Assembly: GCF_011174675.1 (NCBI RefSeq)
Contig: NZ_JAANIG010000010.1
Location: 51,480-115,479, forward strand
Length of the DNA: 64,000 bases
Source: Perlabentimonas gracilis
GTDB lineage: Bacteria; Bacteroidota; Bacteroidia; Bacteroidales; Tenuifilaceae
Direction of reading: 5' to 3'
The notes beneath the pieces are model-generated. The model did no database searches. It saw nothing but the letters and a program-made list of their open reading frames with translations, and had not been told where the DNA came from. Positions within the stretch are counted from its first letter, which is position 1; each line of letters begins with the position of its first letter. Below, in pieces: positions 38,666 to 47,321 of the stretch. Made by a program: the position numbers and the translations under genes.

Positions 38666-40125
38666 GCCTGTAGAGTTTTAAAAATTTCCGATATCTCCTC
38701 CTTGTCGTCGAAATGGTGCCGCACTCCGTTTATCTCCTGATACGTTTCATGGCCCTTGCCAGCCACCAGTACCACATCGTTTGGCGAAGCCAGCAGGCAC
38801 GCTGTTCTTATGGCCTCACGTCTATCGAGAATGGTTAATACCTTTCCAACACTTGCGGGTTCAACCCCCGCCTTCATGTCGTTAATAATTTGCGTTGGAT
38901 CCTCGTTGCGTGGGTTGTCTGCTGTGAGCACCACCAAATCGCTACCCTGAATAGCGACCTGAGCCATAATGGGGCGCTTGGTTTTATCTCTGTTCCCGCC
39001 GGCACCAACCACAGTGATTAGCCTGTTGCCTTCGGAGCGTATCTTGTTTATTGTTGATATTACATTCTCCAGCGCATCGGGGGTGTGGGCGTAATCGACT
39101 ACTGCAATTACTCCGTTGGGAGCAATAAGGTTCTCGAACCTCCCATTCACGGGCCCCATGCTGCTTATTGCTGTTAGCACCTCCTGTTGGTCAAACCCCA
39201 GTAGTTGCGCCGTTCCGTATACTGCTAGAAGATTGTATGCGTTAAAGTTTCCAATCAGCCGTGTCCATACCTCAATATTGTCGATATTTAGAAGCATTCC
39301 CTGGGGCTGTTGCTCAATGATTTTACATCGATAGTTGGCCATGCTCCTTAGTGAGTAGGAGTGAACCTTGGCGCTCGTGTTCTGAACCATCACCCTTCCA
39401 TTGCGATCGTCAACATTGATCAGTGCAAATGCTGAAGCGGGCAGATTGTCGAAGAAGGTTTTTTTCGCCTTGATATACTCGCCAAAGGTTTTGTGGTAAT
39501 CCAAATGGTCGTGAGTGATGTTGGTGAATACTGCACCGGCAAACTCTACCCCCTCAATTCGTTTCTGAACCACAGCGTGTGAGCTAACCTCCATAAAGCA
39601 ATGGGAGCAACCCTCTTCTACCATTTGGCTAAGTAGCTTGTTTAGCTCTATGGCATCGGGTGTGGTGTGCGTGCTGGGAAGAACGGTGTCGCCAATCTGG
39701 TTTTGCACGGTTGATATTAAGCCCGATTTTTCGCCCATTGCGTTTACCAACCGGGCAAGAAGTGTTACCGTAGTGGTTTTGCCATTTGTTCCTGTTACCC
39801 CAATTAGCTTAAGCTTGCGCGATGGGTAATCGAAAAATGCAGCCGATATCTTACCTAGCGCTATGGCCGAATCATCTACCTTTACATAGGTGATACCTGA
39901 ACTCACTGGTTCTGGTAGCGTTTCGCATACAATAACCGTTGCCCCTTTTTCGATGGCTCCGTCAATAAACTTATGCCCATCTGCCTGAGTGCCTTTTATG
40001 GCAACAAACATGCTGTTTGTAGTGGCCGCTCGAGAGTCGAGCGTGATGCTAGAGACACCAACGTTCTCAGGGCCTAGTATATTAGCCTTAAGGTCGCTTG
40101 GAATTATGTTTGATAGTATCCTCAT
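38662..40125 (-). CDS. murE: UDP-MurNAc-tripeptide synthetase, meso-diaminopimelate type
   Basis: MurE adds the third residue of the stem peptide. The 487-residue product has [17 protein letters not shown] (P-loop), [32 protein letters not shown] and [13 protein letters not shown], and [15 protein letters not shown]. The substrate-selecting motif reads DNPR ([10 protein letters not shown], near residue 400), which marks the meso-diaminopimelate enzyme rather than the lysine one. Ends in GKGHETYQ. One base separates it from the upstream ftsI gene. Confidence 0.97.
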   Translation of the reverse strand: MRILSNIIPSDLKANILGPENVGVSSITLDSRAATTNSMFVAIKGTQADGHKFIDGAIEKGATVIVCETLPEPVSSGITYVKVDDSAIALGKISAAFFDYPSRKLKLIGVTGTNGKTTTVTLLARLVNAMGEKSGLISTVQNQIGDTVLPSTHTTPDAIELNKLLSQMVEEGCSHCFMEVSSHAVVQKRIEGVEFAGAVFTNITHDHLDYHKTFGEYIKAKKTFFDNLPASAFALINVDDRNGRVMVQNTSAKVHSYSLRSMANYRCKIIEQQPQGMLLNIDNIEVWTRLIGNFNAYNLLAVYGTAQLLGFDQQEVLTAISSMGPVNGRFENLIAPNGVIAVVDYAHTPDALENVISTINKIRSEGNRLITVVGAGGNRDKTKRPIMAQVAIQGSDLVVLTADNPRNEDPTQIINDMKAGVEPASVGKVLTILDRREAIRTACLLASPNDVVLVAGKGHETYQEINGVRHHFDDKEEISEIFKTLQA

Positions 40126-40126
40126 A

Positions 40127-42247
40127 CTAGCTAAAGCTCATTTCTAAGGTTATTTTTTCTCCGTTCCGAATTCTTGATCCGGGGAGTATCGATTGACTTC
40201 GAACAGTTCCCCTTCCGCTTACTGTAACTTTTAATCCGCTATTCTCAAGTAGGTATATGGCGTCCTGTAGGCTCATCCCCACTACGTTGGGTACTAGGTT
40301 TGGCACAATGTTGCGCTGGTGTAGCTCCACCGACTCGTCGTTCCTGTGTGTGTTAGCCCACACGTAGCTGGGAGCCTCATCGGTTACGGGAACTTTTAGG
40401 CTTGTGAAAACTTCCTTGAGCAGCGGTTTGTAGCCACTTTTCGATTCAGGAAGTTCTGCAAGCAGTGGCTTTGAGCTAACCTCTGGAAACCAGTCGGGGT
40501 TTGTTGCATAAACTTTATCTGCAATCTCCTTAAAAATTGGTCCCGCCACAAGGTTCCCGTAGTACACGCTTCGCGATGGAGAGTTAACCACTACAATGCA
40601 TGAAAACTTGGGGTTTTCGGCAGGGAAGTAACCTACAAAGGATGCTTGGTGGCTAACTCCTGTTGCAGATCGGTATCCGGTTGATCCCTGTGCAATTTGA
40701 GCAGTTCCGGTTTTGCCCGCAATTTTAAAGTTGGCGTTACGAAGATTGCGAGCAGTACCGTTCTCAACAACACCTTCTAACACTTCACGAACTTTGGTCA
40801 ATGTCCTTTTGGAACAAATAGATGGGTTTATCACTTCGGTTTTGAAAACTCTTTCGGTGCTTCCATGCTGCCTAATGGAATGAATGAACTTTGGCTTAAC
40901 CATACGGCCATTGTTGGCTACAGCATTGTAAAGAGTTAGGGTTTGCAGAGGGGTAAGCTGCACCTCGTAGCCTATGCTCATCATGGGCAACGATATGCCC
41001 GACCAAAGTTTGTCGCCCGGGTACTTGATGTATGGACTGGCCTCGCCTTTAATGGGTATGCCTAGCGGTTGGTTCAGGTTCATTGCGTATAGCCTATCGA
41101 TAAACTGCTGCTCTTTGCCTCTGTAATGGGTTGTTACCAGTTCGGTAATGCCCACATTCGATGAGTATTCAAAGATTTCCTTTACGGATATACGGCCATA
41201 GCCTCCCTGCTTGGAGTCGTTTATCCACTTGTCGTAGTACTGCACGCTTCCCTTACCTGTGTCAATGGTGTCTTCAAGGCTAACGTAGCCATCCTCAATT
41301 AGTGCGATAAGCGAAGCTAGTTTGAAGGTGGAGCCGGGCTCAGCACTTTCGCCAATGGCGTAGTTAAACACCTCGCTGTATGTACCGTTGTCGTTCTTTT
41401 TAAGGTTCGCAATAGCCCTAACGTCACCTGTGGCTACTTCCATCAGAATTACCGAACCGTGTTCAGCCTCATGCTTTGCCAGCTGAGCCCTTAGAGCTTT
41501 CTCGGCAACATCCTGCAGAGTAACATCCAGCGTGGTAATAACATCCATGCCATCTTCGGGTTCCACTTGAACCGCGCTGCTCACATCGAGCCACATATTC
41601 CCACTTCCCCGTTGACGTGTTGTTACCCCTGCTTTCCCTCTTAGTATGTGGTCGTATGCTCCCTCAATGCCAACTGCCACTCCATTCTCGTTTACAACCC
41701 CAATGGTTCGAGAGGCTAGGCTCGAGTGAGGCTTAATGCGTTGATTAACCTGAACAGGTATGAAGCCACCCCGGTTGGAGGGTAGGTTAAATAGCGGAAA
41801 ATTCTTGATATCTTGTAACTCCAGGTAGTTGACTAACCGAGAACCAACCGGATAGTACCTGTTGTTCCTTGCAAACTTGCGAGCGTTCACCAACTCCGAT
41901 TTGTATGAGTAATGAGACTTGTCGCGAAATAGACGCGATAGCCTATAGGCCAAGCTGTCGATATTTGCATAAAAAAGCTCATCGGTTAGCCCTGTTGCTC
42001 GTAAGTCCATCCTTATCTCGAAGTAGGGTACCGACGTGGCCAGTAGCCTTCCATCGATGGCGCAAATGTCGCCACGGTTGGGCTCAATGGTGATGTCTCT
42101 GTAGGTAATAGTTTTTGCCTGTGCTCTAAGGTCCGATCCTTCGATAAATTGGATGTATACTATTTTGCCCACAATAGCAGCGCCAAGTATACCAAAGAGT
42201 ACGTATACCAGAGCAAACCTAAATAGTATTTCCTTTTTAACCGACAT
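40127..42247 (-). CDS. ftsI: Class B penicillin-binding protein (FtsI/PBP3 type) with PASTA domain
   Basis: Septal transpeptidase of 706 residues. One N-terminal membrane helix (FALVYVLFGILGAAIVGKIV), then the PBP dimerisation domain (NRGDICAIDGRLLATSVPYF). The transpeptidase domain has the catalytic Ser-Lys pair in GSTFKLASLIA (about residues 304-307), SSN in FEYSSNVGI, and KTG in IAGKTGTAQIA (about 511). The last 60 residues are a PASTA domain (VPNVVGMSLQDAIYLLENSG). Its place between ftsL and murE supports FtsI rather than the elongation PBP2. Confidence 0.95.
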   Translation of the reverse strand: MSVKKEILFRFALVYVLFGILGAAIVGKIVYIQFIEGSDLRAQAKTITYRDITIEPNRGDICAIDGRLLATSVPYFEIRMDLRATGLTDELFYANIDSLAYRLSRLFRDKSHYSYKSELVNARKFARNNRYYPVGSRLVNYLELQDIKNFPLFNLPSNRGGFIPVQVNQRIKPHSSLASRTIGVVNENGVAVGIEGAYDHILRGKAGVTTRQRGSGNMWLDVSSAVQVEPEDGMDVITTLDVTLQDVAEKALRAQLAKHEAEHGSVILMEVATGDVRAIANLKKNDNGTYSEVFNYAIGESAEPGSTFKLASLIALIEDGYVSLEDTIDTGKGSVQYYDKWINDSKQGGYGRISVKEIFEYSSNVGITELVTTHYRGKEQQFIDRLYAMNLNQPLGIPIKGEASPYIKYPGDKLWSGISLPMMSIGYEVQLTPLQTLTLYNAVANNGRMVKPKFIHSIRQHGSTERVFKTEVINPSICSKRTLTKVREVLEGVVENGTARNLRNANFKIAGKTGTAQIAQGSTGYRSATGVSHQASFVGYFPAENPKFSCIVVVNSPSRSVYYGNLVAGPIFKEIADKVYATNPDWFPEVSSKPLLAELPESKSGYKPLLKEVFTSLKVPVTDEAPSYVWANTHRNDESVELHQRNIVPNLVPNVVGMSLQDAIYLLENSGLKVTVSGRGTVRSQSILPGSRIRNGEKITLEMSFS

Positions 42248-42262
42248 CTATAACCTGAGGTG

Positions 42263-42640
42263 TTAAAGTTTAGCCTTAATTTTTTTTGGAGGCACTACCG
42301 ATTCCTCTAAGCCTAATCCCTTTTCTTGTACCATTCGCGCCACCTGACTTTGCTTGCTAATATGCATTAGTTGCGATGCAGTGGTGATGGACTCGGCCCG
42401 TAAGTTTTTTATTTCAACCTGCAACTTCTGGCCTTCGCGTACTAGCTTCTCGTATCGATACCTATTGCCAATGTATATAAGTGCTAGGAAGGCAAGGAAA
42501 AGGATGTATGGAATTTGTCCCGTAACAGTATCCTTGCTTAGGATGCTGCCATCGAGAAGGTTTAGCACGCCTCTTTTTTTAGGATCCTTGGGTTGAGGTT
42601 GTGCATCTATAAACTCAATACGTTCCTTGTTCTCGTTCAT
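42263..42640 (-). CDS. ftsL: FtsL-like cell division protein
   Basis: A small bitopic protein of 125 residues: a charged cytoplasmic start, one membrane helix at about 44-59 (IPYILFLAFLALIYIGN), then a heptad-like coiled coil (VREGQKLQVEIKNLRAESIT, TASQLMHISKQSQVARMVQE). The end, GLGLEESVVPPKKI, resembles the family. FtsL proteins are poorly conserved; the call rests on topology and on its place between rsmH and ftsI. Overlaps rsmH by 4 bp. Confidence 0.85.
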   Translation of the reverse strand: MNENKERIEFIDAQPQPKDPKKRGVLNLLDGSILSKDTVTGQIPYILFLAFLALIYIGNRYRYEKLVREGQKLQVEIKNLRAESITTASQLMHISKQSQVARMVQEKGLGLEESVVPPKKIKAKL

Positions 42641-43536
42641 TTTTTTCGTGCAATTCTAAGTTTTGCGCTTCTCGACCGGGGGTTTCTCAGAAGTTCCTCT
42701 TCACTAGGAATAATGACCTTTCGGTTAACCTGCTCAAAGGTCGTTATCACGTTGCCATAAAAATCTTTTTCCACCTCACCTTCAAGATTTCCGCTGCGAA
42801 TGAAGTTCTTTACTAGCCTATCCTCCAATGAATGGTAGGCAATAACCACTAGCCTGCCGTTGGTTGTGAGGGCTTTGTCAACCTGAAGTAACATCTGCCT
42901 TAGCGTTTCCATCTCGCGGTTTACCTCAATACGAAACGCCTGAAATACCTTTGCCAGCATCTTGTTCTTTTGCTGTGGTGGAAACATTGGGCTTACCAAC
43001 TCAGCAAGTTGCTCTACCGTTGTAATAGCCCCACACGATCGTTCTTTTACTATTGTTTTTGCAAGCCTATTGGCATTTGTTAATTCGCCATAAAGCGAAA
43101 GTATTTTAGCTAAAACCCTCTCGTCGTAAGTGTTAACTATCACCTCTGCAGTGAGGGCGGCGTTTCGGTTCATTCGCATATCCAGTGGCCCCTCGAACCT
43201 AAACGAAAAGCCCCGGTCGGGGCTGTCGAAGTGTTTCGACGATACACCCAGATCGGCCAGAATTCCATCAACCTGATGAACCTTGTGGTACTTTAAAAAG
43301 TTTCTGAAATACCGAAAGTTGCTGCGAATAAGCATAAACCTGCTATCGTCGATGGCGTTGGCAAACGCTTCTTCGTCTTGGTCGAAGGCTATAAGCCTGC
43401 CCTTGGGCGATAGGTGCTTCAGTATCTCGCGTGAATGTCCTCCCCCTCCAAAGGTAAGATCGAGGTATGTGCCATTGGGTGAAATGTTCAAACCCTCAAT
43501 GCTCTCGTGTAGCAGCACTGGAATGTGATACGCCAT
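42637..43536 (-). CDS. rsmH: 16S rRNA (cytosine(1402)-N(4))-methyltransferase
   Basis: RsmH (MraW) methylates the P-site base C1402 of 16S rRNA using S-adenosylmethionine. The 299-residue product has HIPVLLHESIEGLNISPNGT, the SAM-binding loop YLDLTFGGGGHSREIL, DGILADLGVSSKHFDSPDRG, RMEMETLRQ-like helix (NREMETLRQML) and VIAYHSLEDRLVKNFI near the C-terminus. Overlaps mraZ by one base and ftsL by four. Confidence 0.97.
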   Translation of the reverse strand: MAYHIPVLLHESIEGLNISPNGTYLDLTFGGGGHSREILKHLSPKGRLIAFDQDEEAFANAIDDSRFMLIRSNFRYFRNFLKYHKVHQVDGILADLGVSSKHFDSPDRGFSFRFEGPLDMRMNRNAALTAEVIVNTYDERVLAKILSLYGELTNANRLAKTIVKERSCGAITTVEQLAELVSPMFPPQQKNKMLAKVFQAFRIEVNREMETLRQMLLQVDKALTTNGRLVVIAYHSLEDRLVKNFIRSGNLEGEVEKDFYGNVITTFEQVNRKVIIPSEEELLRNPRSRSAKLRIARKK

Positions 43537-44000
43537 TACTCGTTGCTTAAAGGTGTTGACCCTAAAATCTTTTCTGCTAGTTCTGCAAATGCATCCTCAT
43601 TGGTTTCATGGGCTTCGTAAATCTCTTTTGCCCATATCTCGATACGGCTATCTTGCCCTGAAAGGGCAATCTCCTTGTTGACTTGAATGGAATCGAGCAG
43701 TCGTTTGGGGATTAGTAATCGCCCGTTGGAGTCGAGCGTGAGCTCTGCCGTACCGCGGTAGAATTCCCTTAAAAACTTGCTGTGCTCACGGTTGTATGGA
43801 TTGGTGTTGCGCCTAATCAGATCGTTTTGACGCTCCCATTCCTCCATGGTGTATAGCACAAGGCAGTTTTCGAATATGTCCTTCTTGGCTACATAGCGAT
43901 CAGCAGAGGCAGACTTGTTCTGCTTCTTCAGCGAAGAGGGGAAGAGCAATCGGCCCTTCTCGTCAACTTTGCATATGTAATCGCCTATAAACGAAGTCAT
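43536..44000 (-). CDS. mraZ: Transcriptional regulator MraZ
   Basis: MraZ is a ring-forming AbrB-fold regulator that binds repeats before its own gene and, in E. coli, represses the dcw cluster. Starts at ATG 44000 (154 residues; MTSFIGDYICKVDEKGRLLF); ATG 44006 and TTG 44018 are alternatives. Both halves of the tandem domain are seen: DEKGRLLFPSSLKK near residue 12 and DSNGRLLIPKRLL near 95. The predicted binding sites lie at 44041-44076, directly upstream. First gene of the cluster. Confidence 0.96.
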   Translation of the reverse strand: MTSFIGDYICKVDEKGRLLFPSSLKKQNKSASADRYVAKKDIFENCLVLYTMEEWERQNDLIRRNTNPYNREHSKFLREFYRGTAELTLDSNGRLLIPKRLLDSIQVNKEIALSGQDSRIEIWAKEIYEAHETNEDAFAELAEKILGSTPLSNE

Positions 44001-44040
44001 ATTCATTTTGATTTTCAAAAAGTAAAAATAAGCGAAAAAA

Positions 44041-44076
44041 ATCCACTTTCAACCATAATCTCCCACTTTTTCCCAC
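44041..44076 (-). promoter_or_regulatory. MraZ-box operator: four GTGG-type repeats in 10-bp phase
   Basis: On the - strand, reading toward mraZ, GTGGGA (44076-44071), GTGGGA (44066-44061), ATGGTT (44056-44051) and GTGGAT (44046-44041) recur at exactly 10-bp steps. The first two are perfect; the last two are degenerate. Known MraZ sites are TGGGN repeats spaced by 10 bp, so this is very likely the autoregulatory operator of the cluster. It lies 41-76 bp upstream of the ATG. Confidence 0.75.
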
Positions 44077-44242
44077 ATTGTTGATAACTTTTTTGCTCTT
44101 GAAATCAACGAGTTCATTCTTGCACATTATGAATCGCCCGCTGTGCATAGGGTTTGAGGGGGTTGGTGGAGGTAAACTTGCTATGTAACATCTTAAATGC
44201 CCTATTGGCTATTGTGAAACACATTACTGTTCTGCTAATAAG

Positions 44243-44274
44243 TTTGTTATACTAGTTTCTTTTGGATAGCTTTG
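44243..44274 (+). promoter_or_regulatory. Bacteroidota-type promoter for the FemAB-type gene
   Basis: TTTG at 44243-44246, 20-bp spacer, TAGCTTTG at 44267-44274: a full match to the phylum consensus. The likely ATG is at 44357, giving a leader of about 75 bases. Confidence 0.7.
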
Positions 44275-44356
44275 CCCAAAATCAAATTCCTTAGTAATGT
44301 TGTATTCTGTGCCATAGTGCGTAAGCATTGTGGTGTGGAGATCATTTTTGTTTGAT

Positions 44357-45481
44357 ATGATTGCAGATGTAAACCACAAAAGTGCCGAGGAGCTTTTCTT
44401 AACCCCAATTGTTCAGCAAACTACGTTTTGGCATGATGTGAAAAAGATGATGGGGGTAAATTCTTTGGCGCTAAACTATAAAGCTCGTGTGACAACTTTG
44501 GATAGTAAGCTAGTTGAACCCATTAGGGTTGCATCGGATTTATTGGTAAATATTCAGCATATCGACAGCAAGAGCTGCGTGGCATACGTTCCCTATGGCC
44601 CTGATGTTGAGCCACAGGATGGGGATCAAGGGGCCTTTCTAGAGGAACTTTCGGAGTGTTTACGCCCATTCCTACCCAAGGGGTGTATTGCCATTCGGTA
44701 CGATTTGTTTTGGGAGTCGTTTTGGGCAAGGGATAACGATAACTTTGATGATAATGGATGGTGGCTGGGTCCACCCGAAGTGGCAATGCAGGAACTTCGG
44801 TTTAACTTTAACACGGTGAACTGGAATCTGAAGAAGGCGTATTCGAATATTCTCCCATCGAACACCCTTTTCCTCGACTTGAAGTTGGGGGCTGACGAAC
44901 TGCTGGCGCAGATGAAGTCAAAAACTCGTTACAACATTAAGCTCTCCCAGAGAAAAGGTGTTGAGGTTAGAACGATTGGAATGGATCAGCTTGACTTATG
45001 GTACAATATCTATAGCCAAACAGCGCAGCGAAACAACATCTACCTACATAGTATCGATTACTTTGCTTCTATTCTTGCGGCCAATGCAACAAATACACTT
45101 TCGCCAACTGAGGTGATGTTGCTAGTTGCAGAGGTTGATAATTTACCGCTAGCCGCTATGTTCCTAGTTATATCAGGCAACAGGGGTTCGTATCTCTATG
45201 GCGCTTCAACATCGGAGAATAGGAACTATATGGCCACCTATGCAATTCAGTGGGAGGCAATGCGAATTGCCAAAAGTAAAGGTTGTACCGAGTACGATAT
45301 GTTTGGCATTGCACCAAACCCAGATCCTTCCCACCCAATGTATGGGCTATATCGATTTAAAACTGGTTTTGGTGGGCACCAGTACCACACCCTGGGGTGT
45401 TGGGATTATCCTTTAGATGAGGAGAGGTATAGGTGTTTTATAACCATGGAGATGAGGAGCCAAGGTTACCACTTGCAGTAA
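44357..45481 (+). CDS. FemAB/FemX-type aminoacyltransferase (peptidoglycan bridge family)
   Basis: A GNAT-fold protein of about 374 residues (ATG 44357; GTG 44330 possible). The C-terminal half carries the FemAB-type acetyltransferase features: SKTRYNIKLSQRKGVEVRTI, then AAMFLVISGNRGSYLYGAST, ATYAIQWEAMRIAKSKGC, and YDMFGIAPNPDPSHPMYGLY with FKTGFGGH. In Gram-positive bacteria the family transfers amino acids from tRNA to lipid II; in this phylum the substrate is not established. The gene is divergent from the cell wall cluster, which fits an envelope role. Confidence 0.85.
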   Translation: MIADVNHKSAEELFLTPIVQQTTFWHDVKKMMGVNSLALNYKARVTTLDSKLVEPIRVASDLLVNIQHIDSKSCVAYVPYGPDVEPQDGDQGAFLEELSECLRPFLPKGCIAIRYDLFWESFWARDNDNFDDNGWWLGPPEVAMQELRFNFNTVNWNLKKAYSNILPSNTLFLDLKLGADELLAQMKSKTRYNIKLSQRKGVEVRTIGMDQLDLWYNIYSQTAQRNNIYLHSIDYFASILAANATNTLSPTEVMLLVAEVDNLPLAAMFLVISGNRGSYLYGASTSENRNYMATYAIQWEAMRIAKSKGCTEYDMFGIAPNPDPSHPMYGLYRFKTGFGGHQYHTLGCWDYPLDEERYRCFITMEMRSQGYHLQ

Positions 45482-45500
45482 GTTGGATAAATAGGGAGCT

Positions 45501-45528
45501 AAAAAGGCTGCCCTGTATTGAGCAGCCT
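45501..45528 (-). terminator. Terminator of the outer membrane protein gene
   Basis: Stem AGGCTGC (45505-45511 on +) with GCAGCCT (45522-45528), 10-base loop. On the - strand the stem is followed by TTTTT (45505-45501), so it ends the leftward gene; it may also slow readthrough from the FemAB-type gene. Confidence 0.75.
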
Positions 45529-45547
45529 ATATGATTATTTGCTTATG

Positions 45548-46027
45548 CTACCAAGTGTAGCGAACACCCAAAGCAGCACCCCAGCCAAAGCCAGAACGGC
45601 TACCTAGGAAATCCCACATTGGCCTAGCGTCGAGGCTAAACATAAGGGGGATATCGTGGGTGTTTAGGTTGTACTCAATACCAATTTGACCCCCAAGGCC
45701 GATGTTGAAGTATCCGTCGGTACCATCGTAGGTGTAGAGGCCTAGGCCTACACCAGGGCCCACAAACCAGTTAAAGCCATCCTGAATGTTCCAATGCCAA
45801 TGGTACATACCCAACGCTACAATACGGCTGTGGTTTGCACTAAAACCTGCACCCAGGTCTAGCTCAACCCTATTAGCAGAACTCATTTTCTTCTGATAAG
45901 AAAGCTCTGCTCCATTGATTGCGCCATCGCTACCAAATCTTAAACCTAGGGCTTTGGGGCTAATTTGTGCACTGGACATTAGGCTAACTCCAAACAGAAG
46001 AATTATAATTCCTAAAAGGTTTCTCAT
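45548..46027 (-). CDS. Small outer membrane beta-barrel protein
   Basis: A 159-residue exported protein with signal peptide MRNLLGIIILLFGVSLMSSA. The mature part has eight or so amphipathic strands, many with Gly and aromatic residues (RVELDLGAGFSANHSRIVAL, YHWHWNIQDGFNWFVGPGVG, GWGAALGVRYTW), and ends in an aromatic residue, as expected for an outer membrane barrel of OmpW/OmpX size. Function unknown. It lies alone, after the MscS gene on the same strand. Confidence 0.8.
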   Translation of the reverse strand: MRNLLGIIILLFGVSLMSSAQISPKALGLRFGSDGAINGAELSYQKKMSSANRVELDLGAGFSANHSRIVALGMYHWHWNIQDGFNWFVGPGVGLGLYTYDGTDGYFNIGLGGQIGIEYNLNTHDIPLMFSLDARPMWDFLGSRSGFGWGAALGVRYTW

Positions 46028-46096
46028 TGCTAAAATATTTGAATTTACCTACTCTATTAATAGCTTTTCGGTTTCCGCTAATTATTTATTGTGTGT

Positions 46097-46924
46097 TTAT
46101 TTTGCTTGATAGATATGCACATCTCGTTGTGGGAAAGGGATTGATACTCCCTGCTTGTCGAACTCTTTTTTCACGGCTTCGTTCATGGCAAAGAACAGTG
46201 GCCAGTAGTTAGCTGCTTCAACCCAAACGCGAGCAACAATATTAACTGAGCTATCGCCCAGAGAGATTACGCCAAAAAATGGTTCGGGATCTTTCAATGC
46301 TCTTTCATCAGAAGTAATTACCTGGCTGATGATGGCCTTGGCTTTATCAATATCATCTGAATAGCCAATGCCAAATGTCCAGTCAACCCTGCGGATTGGT
46401 TCGGCAGAGTAGTTTATGAGCGACCCAGTACTTAGGCCCCCGTTGGGAATAACTATCAGCTTTTTATCGGGGGTGTTAAGTATGGTGTGGAAAATCTGAA
46501 TCTCCTTAACAGAGCCGGCAAATCCCTGTGCCTCGATGTAATCGCCCACCTTGAATGGCTTAAGGACTAGGATCATTACTCCACCAGCAAAGTTCTGTAA
46601 TGTTCCCGAAAGAGCCATACCAAAAGCTAGACCAGCAGCACCTAGTAGGGCAATGAATGATGTCATTTGAACACCCACCATACTAATTACGCTGATTACA
46701 AGAAGTATTTTTAGCGTAATGCCTACAAAGGAAACCAGAAATGTTTGTAGCGATTTGTCGAACGATCGCTTCTCAAAGGTACGCCTTAGAACTCTAGATA
46801 GTTTCTTTATGAGCCATAGACCAACTAAAAGGGTAACAATGGCAAGTAGGATTTTACCGCCATAGGTAATGGCTAAGTCAATAACCAGGTCGGTTGATGG
46901 CATCATTGATGTGATATCTTCCAT
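46097..46924 (-). CDS. mscS: Small-conductance mechanosensitive channel (MscS family)
   Basis: MscS opens under membrane tension to release solutes after osmotic downshock. The 275-residue length is that of the minimal E. coli-type channel. Three N-terminal helices are seen; the pore helix contains the Gly/Ala-packed segment LLGAAGLAFGMALSGTLQNF and AGGVMILVLKPFKVGDYIEA. The cytoplasmic beta domain follows (FHTILNTPDKKLIVIPNGGL), then the alpha/beta domain ending in VSIPFPQRDVHI, a family signature. Confidence 0.93.
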   Translation of the reverse strand: MEDITSMMPSTDLVIDLAITYGGKILLAIVTLLVGLWLIKKLSRVLRRTFEKRSFDKSLQTFLVSFVGITLKILLVISVISMVGVQMTSFIALLGAAGLAFGMALSGTLQNFAGGVMILVLKPFKVGDYIEAQGFAGSVKEIQIFHTILNTPDKKLIVIPNGGLSTGSLINYSAEPIRRVDWTFGIGYSDDIDKAKAIISQVITSDERALKDPEPFFGVISLGDSSVNIVARVWVEAANYWPLFFAMNEAVKKEFDKQGVSIPFPQRDVHIYQAK

Positions 46925-47321
46925 AATTTGAGAACTAAATTATTTGTAGTTTAATGGTTTGCTACCACTAAATTATAAAAGCAATTGATTAATCGCAATT
47001 GTTCTGTTGAAAGATAAACCGAATAGCTTTAAATTTGTTTTATCGCCTCGCTAAATCCTTCTATAGAGTTCTTTTATGGGCTTGGTAACTAAGGCGATGT
47101 CGAAAAGCATAAGATTAAGTTTATCTAAACTTTAAAATTTAAAGTATCCCCAAAGGCGGGAGTGCATTTGAGTGCTATGGGTAAGGGTGTATTTTCGATT
47201 TGGCTAATGGCTATATCATATCTACCTAAAGGTGCAGCCATTCAGAAGATAAAAAAAGAGGGTATCTCATAAGTTCCACAAAGGACTTATGAGACACCCT
47301 CTTTCGTGAGTTTCTATATTT
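46925..47321. other. Intergenic region, about 400 bp
   Basis: No coding ORF. It contains the strong terminator of the M3 peptidase gene (47251-47304), an AT-rich 17-base palindrome ACTTTAAAATTTAAAGT at 47129-47145, and a possible -7 box for mscS on the - strand (TATCTTTC, 47016-47009) without a clear -33. Nothing else recognised. Confidence 0.5.
47251..47304 (-). terminator. Strong terminator after the M3 peptidase gene
   Basis: A 20-bp stem (47255-47274 with 47285-47304) with a single A/C mismatch and a 10-base loop; on the - strand it is followed by a run of T. It begins 18 bp after the stop codon of the leftward peptidase gene. Confidence 0.9.

Larger units (their letters stand above)
44001..44356. 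other. Divergent intergenic region between mraZ and the FemAB-type gene
   Basis: About 355 bp. It holds the MraZ boxes on the left and a promoter for the FemAB-type gene at 44243-44274. The - strand promoter for mraZ is not clear: a possible -7 (TATTTTTA near 44030) lies 18 bp after a TTGA that overlaps the repeats, a weak match. No coding ORF seen. Confidence 0.6.

Noticed and set aside
28186..44000. Possible loss of murF, ddl and murB from the cell wall cluster
   Set aside because: Their absence from the dcw cluster is normal in Bacteroidota, where they are encoded elsewhere; not evidence of a defective pathway.
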